NCBI RefSeq assembly: GCF_000698555.1
Contig: NZ_JFHE01000032.1
Coordinates: 1 to 61,169 of the forward strand
Length of the DNA stretch: 61,169 nt
Origin: Caballeronia grimmiae
GTDB lineage: Bacteria > Pseudomonadota > Gammaproteobacteria > Burkholderiales > Burkholderiaceae
Direction of reading: 5' to 3'
In this document: piece after piece, positions 54,960-61,169 of the stretch
How positions within the stretch are numbered: position 1 is the stretch's first letter
Layout: each line of letters opens with the position of its first letter
The notes under the pieces: model-generated
The model's database searches: none
What the model was told of the DNA's origin: nothing
The model's input: the letters and a program-made list of their open reading frames with translations, nothing else
Made by a program: the position numbers and the translations under genes

Positions 54960-55457
54960 ATGGCATCGAAAACCTTGCAGGACCTCTTCATTCATTCGCT
55001 ATCGGATGTGTATAGCGCAGAGAAGCAATTGACGAAGGCGCTGCCGAAGCTCGCACGCGCCAGCAGCAACGAGCAGCTGAAGCAGGCATTCCAGCAGCAT
55101 CTGGAAGAGACGAATGGTCAGATCGAACGGATCGACAAGGTCGTCGAGGTGACCGGGTTCAAGCTCAAGCGCATCAAGTGCGTAGCGATGGAAGGGCTGG
55201 TCGAGGAAGGCCAGGAGCAGATCGAAGACTTCGAACAAGGCCCGATTCGCGATGCCGCACTGATCGGCGCTGCGCAAAAGGTCGAGCACTACGAGATTGC
55301 GACGTACGGCACGCTCGCCACGCTCGCGAAGCAGCTCGGCCAGGAAGAGGCGATGAACCTGCTTCTCGAAACGCTGCAGGAAGAAAAGTCGACCGATGAG
55401 AAGCTGACGCAGCTCGCCAAGGCGCAACTCGCCGAAGAAACCAAGGCTGCGGGCTAA
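54960..55457 (+). CDS. YciE/YciF-type ferritin-like protein (DUF892)
   Basis: A 165-residue four-helix ferritin-like protein. DLFIHSLSDVYSAEKQLTKA, a central LKRIKCVAMEGLVEEG and KVEHYEIATYGTLATLAKQL match the YciF family, with Glu and His ligands for a di-iron site. Relatives are stress-induced and of unclear chemistry. The start at 54960 follows GGAGGCAAC; the frame is open earlier. A strong terminator follows, so it may be cotranscribed with nadE or be a single gene. Confidence 0.9.
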   Translation: MASKTLQDLFIHSLSDVYSAEKQLTKALPKLARASSNEQLKQAFQQHLEETNGQIERIDKVVEVTGFKLKRIKCVAMEGLVEEGQEQIEDFEQGPIRDAALIGAAQKVEHYEIATYGTLATLAKQLGQEEAMNLLLETLQEEKSTDEKLTQLAKAQLAEETKAAG

Positions 55458-55483
55458 CGCGCCGATGTTGGATCAGCCGTGAG

Positions 55484-55512
55484 ACGCGCCGCATCGCCGG
55501 CGCGTTTTTTTT
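55484..55512 (+). terminator. Rho-independent terminator after the YciF-like gene
   Basis: ACGCGCCG and CGGCGCGT pair perfectly around the loop CATCGC and are followed by eight T residues on the plus strand. This is a textbook factor-independent terminator, 27 bases past the stop codon. Confidence 0.92.
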
Positions 55513-55595
55513 GGTGTCGATAGCAGGCCGTTAGAAAGGGAATAGCCCTTGCTTTCGCGACTACAAAGTACAACCCACAACGCGCGAGGCATGAC

Positions 55596-57914
55596 ATGGC
55601 CGACTCCGACAATGGCGCCCGCAAGAGCGAAGCGTATCCCTTTTCATCTGGCGGCTGGGGCTCGCTCAAGGCAGTCGCGACCGTGCTTGCTCAGGAGAAA
55701 GTCCCGCTCAAGGACGCGACGGTCCTGCTCAAGCAGAACAAACCGGACGGCTTCGCGTGCGTGAGCTGTTCGTGGGCCAAACCCGCCGACCCCCACGTGT
55801 TCGAGTTCTGCGAAAGCGGCGCGAAGGCGACCGCCTGGGATCTGACCGCGAAGCGCATGACGCCGCAGTTCTTCGAATTGCACACGGTCACGCAGCTTTG
55901 CGCATGGCGTGACCACGACCTCGAAGAAGCCGGACGCCTTACCGCGCCATTGCGCTATGACGCGGCCACCGACAAGTACGTAAGCGTGAGTTGGGAAGAA
56001 GCGTTCGAAGACATCGGGCGCGAGCTGCGCGGCTTCGATCCGAACAGCGTGGTGTTCTATGCGTCGGGGCGTGCATCGCTCGAAACGTCCTACATGTTCC
56101 AGTTGTTCGCGCGGATGTACGGCACCAACAATCTTCCGGATAGCTCGAACATGTGCCACGAGAGCACGAGCGTTGGACTGAAGGAAGCGATCGGCGTAGG
56201 CGTCGGCACCATCACGCTCGACGACTTCGAGAAAACCGATCTCATGTTCTTCATCGGGCAGAACGTCGGCACCAACAGCCCGCGCATGCTGCATCAATTG
56301 CAGGACGCACGCAAGCGCGGCGTGCCGATCATCACGTTCAATCCGCTGCGCGAACCGGGCTTGCTGCAGTTCGTGAATCCGCAGTCGCCGCTGGAAATGA
56401 TGACGCCCGCGCATACCGTCATCAGCACGCAATATCATCAGGTGAAGACGGGCGGCGATACGGCGGCGCTGCTCGGCATCTGCAAGACCGTCATTCATGC
56501 GGACGATCGCGCGAAAGAGAGCGGCGAGCCGCGGATTCTCGACACCGAGTTCATCGAGCAGCATACGGTGGGCTTCGAAGCGTTTGCCGATTATGTGCGC
56601 GCTGCATCGTGGGACGATATCGAACGCGTATCGGGCCTTGCGCGCCGCGATCTCGAAGCCGCCGCCGACGAGTACATGCGCGCGAGCGCCGTCATGGCGC
56701 ATTACGGCATGGGCATGACGCAGCACAGGGAAGGCGTGCAGAACGTGCGGATGCTGTGCAACCTGCTCTTCTTGCGCGGCAACGTGGGCAAGCCGGGCGC
56801 GGGGCCGTCGCCGGTGCGGGGTCATTCGAATGTGCAGGGGCAGCGCACGGTCGGCATCACCGAGAAGCCGGAACTTGCGCCGCTCGACAAGCTCGCGACC
56901 CAGTTCGGCTTCGAGCCGCCGCGCGACAAGGGCATGAATATCGTCGAAGCATTCGAGGCGATGGTCGACGGCAAGGTGAACGCGGTCATCAATCTCGGCG
57001 GCAATCTCGTGCGCTCGGTGCCGGACCGCTTGCGCATCGAGCCGGCGTGGCGCGATCTCAAGCTCACCGTGAATATCGCAACCAAGCTCAATCGCAGTCA
57101 TCTCGTGCACGGCAAGAAGTCGTATATCCTGCCGTGCCTGAGCCGCATCGAGATCGATACGCAGGGAAGCGGCCCGCAGGCCGTGTCGATGGAAGACAGC
57201 ACCGGCTGCATCCACGGTTCGCGCGGGGTGGCGGAGCCCGCGTCGGCCGACGCGCGATCCGAGCCGTATATCGTCGCGGGACTGGCGAAGCACACGCTTG
57301 GCGAGCGCTCGACCGTGGACTGGGACCGCTGGGTCGGCGACTATGCGCTCGTGCGCGATGAGATCGCGAAGACCTATCCCGAGACCTTCCACGATTTCAA
57401 CGAGCGCATGTGGACGCCCGGCGGCTTTCCGCGCGATCTCCCCGCACGCGAACGCAAATGGCAGACGAAGAGCGGCAAGGCGGAGTTCCTCGTGCCGGAA
57501 TCCATCGGCGAAGATCCCGACATGCCCGAGCGCGACGCGCAGGCGCTGCGGCTGATGACGCTTCGCAGCGACAGCCAGTTCAACACGACGATCTACAAGC
57601 TCGACGACCGCTTTCGCGGCATCAGCGACGACCGCATGGTGATCTTCATGTGCGAGGCCGACATGCAGACTCACGGTCTGAAGAAAGACGATCGCGTGAC
57701 GGTGCAGACCATCGCCGACGACGGCTTCGAGCGGCGCGTCGCGGGCTTGCGCATCCAGCCGTACGACATTCCGGTCGGCTGCATCGCCGGTTACTACCCG
57801 GAGTGCAACCCGCTTCTGCCGCTATGGCATTACGCGAAGGAGAGCAAGGTGCCGGCGGCCAAGTCGATCCCGGTGCATGTCGTCGAAGTGAACGGGACGC
57901 CGCGCGCAGCTTGA
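55596..57914 (+). CDS. Molybdopterin oxidoreductase, FdhF/YdeP family
   Basis: A 772-residue member of the formate-dehydrogenase-H-like alpha-subunit family closest to YdeP. The N-terminus has cysteines in CVSCSWAKPADPHVFEFCES, the YdeP pattern. SSNMCHESTSVGLKEAIGVG, FIGQNVGTNSPRMLHQL, MGMTQHREGVQNVRMLCNLL and VRGHSNVQGQRTVG follow the family's MGD-binding order. YdeP is linked to acid resistance; its substrate is not known. No FdhD or electron-transfer subunit adjoins. It stands just after the YciF-like gene's terminator and is convergent with the hemerythrin gene. Confidence 0.87.
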   Translation: MADSDNGARKSEAYPFSSGGWGSLKAVATVLAQEKVPLKDATVLLKQNKPDGFACVSCSWAKPADPHVFEFCESGAKATAWDLTAKRMTPQFFELHTVTQLCAWRDHDLEEAGRLTAPLRYDAATDKYVSVSWEEAFEDIGRELRGFDPNSVVFYASGRASLETSYMFQLFARMYGTNNLPDSSNMCHESTSVGLKEAIGVGVGTITLDDFEKTDLMFFIGQNVGTNSPRMLHQLQDARKRGVPIITFNPLREPGLLQFVNPQSPLEMMTPAHTVISTQYHQVKTGGDTAALLGICKTVIHADDRAKESGEPRILDTEFIEQHTVGFEAFADYVRAASWDDIERVSGLARRDLEAAADEYMRASAVMAHYGMGMTQHREGVQNVRMLCNLLFLRGNVGKPGAGPSPVRGHSNVQGQRTVGITEKPELAPLDKLATQFGFEPPRDKGMNIVEAFEAMVDGKVNAVINLGGNLVRSVPDRLRIEPAWRDLKLTVNIATKLNRSHLVHGKKSYILPCLSRIEIDTQGSGPQAVSMEDSTGCIHGSRGVAEPASADARSEPYIVAGLAKHTLGERSTVDWDRWVGDYALVRDEIAKTYPETFHDFNERMWTPGGFPRDLPARERKWQTKSGKAEFLVPESIGEDPDMPERDAQALRLMTLRSDSQFNTTIYKLDDRFRGISDDRMVIFMCEADMQTHGLKKDDRVTVQTIADDGFERRVAGLRIQPYDIPVGCIAGYYPECNPLLPLWHYAKESKVPAAKSIPVHVVEVNGTPRAA

Positions 57915-57948
57915 AGTCACGCGGCGTCGTGCTGTCGAACGCGACGCT

Positions 57949-58539
57949 TCATGCGTAATGCTTCGTCCGGCGCGGCGCTGCCGGCTTCAGGCAATGCGCG
58001 ATGGCAAGCGCCCCGAGCGAAACCAGCGCGAGCGATGCGAGGGGGAACGTGCCCATTGTGTTCGCCGCGATCGCCGCGGGCTGCTTCTGTCCGACGAGCT
58101 GCATCCTGCGCTTCGTCATGCGGGCCCCTAGCTCGGAGAGCCGCGAAGCCAGCGCGCGCTCGGCGGTAGGCAGCAGCACGGTCTCTTCATCCGCGACGTG
58201 ATGAATCACTTCGCGCATGAGCTGCATGAAGCGCGCGTCGTAGGCGGCATCGTCGGGACCCATCGCTCGAAGCTTCGCGATGTCTTCCCGCATCTTGTCG
58301 TGTTCTGGCTTGCTCTTCGCGAGCGTGTCGTCGCCCGGCAACGCTTCGCCGAGTGCGGGATAGAAGATCTCTTCTTCGAGCTGCGCATGTATTTCAAGCG
58401 CCGTGCAGGCGAGTTCGACGATGGCGCGCTTTCTCCACCACGGACTGTCGGCGTGATAGCGATGGAAAGCGGCCATGACATGCGTGTGATCCATGCGGAT
58501 CATCGTCGTGATGGAGGGCGAGACAGAGGGCATATCCAC
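57949..58539 (-). CDS. Hemerythrin HHE-domain protein with C-terminal membrane segment
   Basis: About 196 residues. The HHE cation-binding domain shows the di-iron histidines in MDHTHVMAAFHRYH, ALEIHAQLEEEIFYP, KPEHDKMRED and VIHHVADEETVLLP. A hydrophobic helix near the end (FPLASLALVSLGALAIAHCL) suggests a tail anchor, uncommon for the family. The start is either a GTG at 58539 (AAGGAG five bases upstream) or the ATG two codons later. The upstream membrane-protein gene is 46 bases away, probably in one transcript. Possible roles are O2, NO or iron handling under stress. Confidence 0.86.
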   Translation of the reverse strand: MDMPSVSPSITTMIRMDHTHVMAAFHRYHADSPWWRKRAIVELACTALEIHAQLEEEIFYPALGEALPGDDTLAKSKPEHDKMREDIAKLRAMGPDDAAYDARFMQLMREVIHHVADEETVLLPTAERALASRLSELGARMTKRRMQLVGQKQPAAIAANTMGTFPLASLALVSLGALAIAHCLKPAAPRRTKHYA

Positions 58540-58585
58540 GGTGACTCCTTCGCTTGTAGAGGGGACGTGTCGGTTTTTATATAGG

Positions 58586-59188
58586 TCAGGCGCTCTTGGC
58601 TTCCTTGAAACGCGGATGCGTGTAGGGCAACAGCGCATCCGGCGCGCGCATGTCGCGCGGCGTCTCGAAGGTGCGCAGTGCCTCTCCGCGCATCGCGCCC
58701 GGCGCACGCGGAAACCCGCTGCGGTTCCGATACATCGACACATAGCGTTGGGTACGCACCTGCGACTCTTCGTCGTCGGGCTTGGATAGCGATAAGGCCG
58801 TATGCACGTCGAGCGCCGTCACGCCCACAACATTGACGATCGCGCCGAGCGCATGCGTGCGGCTGTCCTCTCGACTCATGTCGGATGCGGAAGCGAGCGT
58901 CGCCAGATCGAGCACATCGCCGCCGACGCGCGCCCACAGGTAAGGCGCGGGGTTGCGCGACATCAGAATGCCGATTCCGCATGCGATCTCACGCAGCCCG
59001 TAGAGACGCATGAGCGCGGAGTTCGTGCGCACGCCAGCCGCGCGAGCGACGGCGTTCGGAGCAAGCAGCTCCGCAGCGCCGAGCGCGAGGCTGTACCAGC
59101 CAAGCCCTCGCGCAATCGACGTTGGTCTGCTGCGAGATTCACGCTGTGCGGATGGGGACTTTGGAAACGGAAACGGGGCGTCGCTCAT
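58586..59188 (-). CDS. Hypothetical membrane protein
   Basis: A 200-residue protein with a polar 25-residue N-terminus, then three or four hydrophobic segments (RGLGWYSLALGAAELLAPNA; GLREIACGIGILMSRNPAPY; IVNVVGVTALDVHTALSLSK) and a basic soluble tail. The first part resembles the membrane region found in some cyclase/dehydrase-associated proteins of soil bacteria. The ATG at 59188 follows AGAGGTGAATCC. It is probably cotranscribed with the hemerythrin gene. Function unknown. Confidence 0.68.
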   Translation of the reverse strand: MSDAPFPFPKSPSAQRESRSRPTSIARGLGWYSLALGAAELLAPNAVARAAGVRTNSALMRLYGLREIACGIGILMSRNPAPYLWARVGGDVLDLATLASASDMSREDSRTHALGAIVNVVGVTALDVHTALSLSKPDDEESQVRTQRYVSMYRNRSGFPRAPGAMRGEALRTFETPRDMRAPDALLPYTHPRFKEAKSA

Positions 59189-59330
59189 GGATTCACCTCT
59201 TTGCGGGGAAGGCGGGACGTCGTCATTTAAAGCAATGGTCATTCCGCTTCCTGCTGGGGTATGCCCGAGCGAGGTATGGCCCGTGCCCGGCGCTTGAATC
59301 GGCTCGTCGAACTCAAGGAGGCATGTACCA

Positions 59331-60065
59331 ATGGCAACACAAAGGCAACGACTCGGTGGCTGGCTTCCAGAACAGGAAGAAGATGTCGCGCGGTTCGGCA
59401 AGCAATTCGCCGCGCACGCGAAGCAGCGCGCGGCGACGGCAAAGACGAGCAGCGTGATCGAAGCGTTCGCATCGTTCATACGCTAAGACCCGGTCATCCG
59501 TATGAACTTCGCGCGTGCCATCGGTGAAGCGCTCGCTGGATTAAGTCGCAACCGTATTCGCCGAAGGAAATCTTCACGGCGAGGGAGACGGCGCTGGCCG
59601 AACGTTTCGTTGGCGGCACGATTTATCAGGCGTTCTGAGCGCGTTTTATTACCATCGCTGGCACGCGCCGGTTAGCGGGACGATCGTGAAAGCGTACTTG
59701 GTCGACGGCACGTATTACTCGGACGAGGATTCGAAAGGCGAAGACCCGGCGGCCTCACCGACTCGCGAGGCCATATCAGCGCGGTCGCAGCACGCGCGGT
59801 CATCGTGATCGATTGCGACGATCCGGCTATCAGTGAAGTGGGGTGTGTGCTCGTTGGCATGGCGGAGGCATCGTCATGCATGATCGAGGCGCTGCCGGGG
59901 CAACGTGTTTGGAAGGGCGACGAGGTGGGTTACTTTCAGTATGGCGGTTCTTCGATGTGCCTCATCTTCAGGCCCGGCGTGATCGACAGCTTCGTCGTGC
60001 AGCCGCCTTTCAGCCAAGACGACCCGCCGGTCAAGGTCAACGCGCATCTCGCCACGGCGCGTTGA
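59331..60065 (+). pseudogene. Decayed phosphatidylserine decarboxylase-like gene
   Basis: Pieces in different frames together follow the order of the phosphatidylserine decarboxylase family. The start (59331-59486) reads LGGWLPEQEEDVARFG and SVIEAFASFIR and meets TAA; after the stop the same frame continues DPVIRMNFARAIGEAL. A second piece (about 59550-59638) reads YSPKEIFTARETALAERFVG and GTIYQAF. Next come FYYHRWHAPVSGTIVKAYLV and DGTYYSDED. The last piece (about 59805-60065) reads VGMAEASSCMIEALPGQRVW, KGDEVGYFQYGGSSMCLIFR and PGVIDSF. At least one stop, several frameshifts and a large internal deletion are needed. AAGGAGG precedes the remnant start. Confidence 0.75.
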
Positions 60066-60114
60066 AAAATGTAGCGCCGCGCGTTATCGAGAAAAGCAAC
60101 GCACGGCGCGTTTA

Positions 60115-60369
60115 TCAGCGATGTGCAAGACCATGCTCGCGCGCCGGCATGAAAGCCCGAACGAGTGAGTAGATGCCCGCCAGCCCGACCAGAATATAAA
60201 CAATACGCGCACCCGGCGATCCGGCGCCGAAGATAGCCGCGACGAGATCGAAGTTAAGAAGACCCACGAGACCCCAGTTCAGCGCGCCGATGATGACGAG
60301 CGCACCGGCGATCCAGTCGACCGGGCTGCGGCGAACCGCGACGGTACCATTCGAAGAAACAGTTGGCAT
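60115..60369 (-). CDS. DUF378 family small membrane protein
   Basis: An 84-residue protein with two membrane helices. DWIAGALVIIGALNWGLVGL, then FDLVAAIFG, and VYILVGLAGIYSL are the consensus of DUF378 (YuzA-like). The N-terminal 17 residues are polar. It lies about 90 bases after the manganese catalase gene on the same strand, separated by a strong hairpin. Function unknown. Confidence 0.88.
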   Translation of the reverse strand: MPTVSSNGTVAVRRSPVDWIAGALVIIGALNWGLVGLLNFDLVAAIFGAGSPGARIVYILVGLAGIYSLVRAFMPAREHGLAHR

Positions 60370-60412
60370 GACTAAACTCCATATAGACGATTATTGGACA
60401 ACCCTTACTTTC

Positions 60413-60444
60413 GTCGATGCCGCCTCGGTGGAGGCGGCATCGAC
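60413..60444. terminator. Perfect 14-bp stem-loop between manganese catalase and DUF378 genes
   Basis: GTCGATGCCGCCTC and GAGGCGGCATCGAC are exact complements around GGTG. It begins 15 bases past the catalase stop on the minus strand. No T run follows on that strand, so it may be an attenuator or an mRNA 3' stabiliser more than a full terminator. Confidence 0.55.
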
Positions 60445-60459
60445 TTTCAAACAACTGCT

Positions 60460-61169
60460 TTAGCTTGCCTGACCCGAGCCGAGATCGGCGCCCGTGGTCG
60501 GGTCGGACGTCGGGTCGGAAGCGGTGCGGGTGGCGAGAGCCTGCAGCGCTTCGACTTCGGTTTGCGTCACCTGTACGCTCGCGGTGCCGTCGCCGCCATC
60601 GACAGCCGGCTGCGGATCCGCGACGAACTCCCAGTCGCCGCCCTCGTTCCACGGACCGCGCATGTCTTCACCCTTCGACATGTTGAAGTACACGCTCGTG
60701 AACTCCGGCTTGCCCGGCAGCTTGCCTTGCGGGAAGTTCGGCTGAATGGAATGCAGCGCTTTCTCGAACGACTTCTGGTGCGCGATTTCACGCGTCATCA
60801 GGAAGCCGAGCGCATCCTTGATGCCGGGGTCGTCGGTGACGTTGATGAGACGCTCATAGACGATCTTCGCACGCGATTCCGCCGCGATGTTCGAGCGCAG
60901 GTCGGCGGTCGGATCACCGATGGTATCGATGTATGCAGCGGTCCACGGCACGCCGGCCGAGTTCGTCAGCGGCGCGCCCGCGCCATACAGGATGGACGTG
61001 GTGTGCGAATCGTTGCCGTTGTTCGTGATGGTGCGATACAGCTCCGCCTCTTCCTCGACGGCTTCCGCCAGCGTGCCCTTCGCACCCTTGTTCAGCATCG
61101 CGACGATGCTGCCGATCACTTCCAGGTGGCTCAGTTCTTCGGTGGCGATATCGAACAGCAAGTCCTTGC
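60460..61169 (-). CDS. Manganese catalase, N-terminus outside the window
   Basis: The visible 235 or so residues are the C-terminal part of a di-manganese catalase, which breaks down hydrogen peroxide. The frame runs off the window end, reading KDLLFDIATEELSHLEVIGS, the conserved metal-ligand helix. Later MTREIAHQKSFEKALHSI supplies further Glu/His ligands, and SVYFNMSKGEDMRGPWNEGG is a family signature. The C-terminal tail is Thr/Ser/Asp-rich. It fits the stress-protection flavour of this end of the window. Confidence 0.92.
   Translation of the reverse strand, partial: KDLLFDIATEELSHLEVIGSIVAMLNKGAKGTLAEAVEEEAELYRTITNNGNDSHTTSILYGAGAPLTNSAGVPWTAAYIDTIGDPTADLRSNIAAESRAKIVYERLINVTDDPGIKDALGFLMTREIAHQKSFEKALHSIQPNFPQGKLPGKPEFTSVYFNMSKGEDMRGPWNEGGDWEFVADPQPAVDGGDGTASVQVTQTEVEALQALATRTASDPTSDPTTGADLGSGQAS

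Overview
The window looks like a chromosomal segment of a beta-proteobacterium of the Burkholderiaceae (Burkholderia, Paraburkholderia or Caballeronia-like). This rests on the uniformly high GC content, GC-biased third positions that leave long false antisense frames, and gene content such as phaB for polyhydroxybutyrate, a lipoyl-fused dihydrolipoamide dehydrogenase, DUF3079, cyoABCD and a caa3 oxidase operon. The genus is an inference from pattern recognition. I see no tRNA, rRNA, CRISPR array or intact mobile element.

Layout. 1-3.5 kb: end of a thiolase, phaB, two small ORFs and lpdA. 3.5-8.5 kb: a sugar ABC import operon led by its ROK regulator, with a 29-bp palindromic operator. 8.6-10.2 kb: free-methionine-sulfoxide reductase and an orphan sugar-binding protein. 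10.4-10.9 kb: a frameshifted relic resembling the type VI secretion gene tssG. 10.9-13 kb: a XylX-like keto-acid dehydratase divergent from an IclR regulator. 13-18 kb: stress, signalling and hypothetical genes, including a UbiB-like protein that has lost its catalytic motifs. 17.8-21.3 kb: a cupin/MFS/SDR/IclR operon for an unknown substrate.

21.4-53.3 kb is dominated by respiration. cyoABCD (quinol oxidase bo3) lies on the minus strand. The nitrate respiration cluster narK1-narK2-narGHJI-narX-narL plus a nitronate monooxygenase lies on the plus strand. Then come small genes, an alcohol dehydrogenase, a broken glycosyltransferase, and a sugar-acid dehydratase with an RraA-family partner. A minus-strand caa3-type cytochrome c oxidase operon follows (coxB, ctaD, subunit III, a small membrane protein, ctaG, triheme cytochrome c). 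Quinol oxidase, nitrate reductase and cytochrome c oxidase together would let electron flow switch with oxygen and nitrate supply.

53.5-61.2 kb: pncC and nadE, both of NAD metabolism, then a stress-flavoured group (YciF-like ferritin-fold protein, YdeP-like molybdopterin oxidoreductase, hemerythrin, membrane proteins, DUF378, manganese catalase running off the end). Among these lies a decayed phosphatidylserine-decarboxylase-like pseudogene. The most notable items are the three decaying genes, the UbiB-like pseudokinase candidate, a hairpin that buries the narK ribosome binding site, and several well-formed operators.
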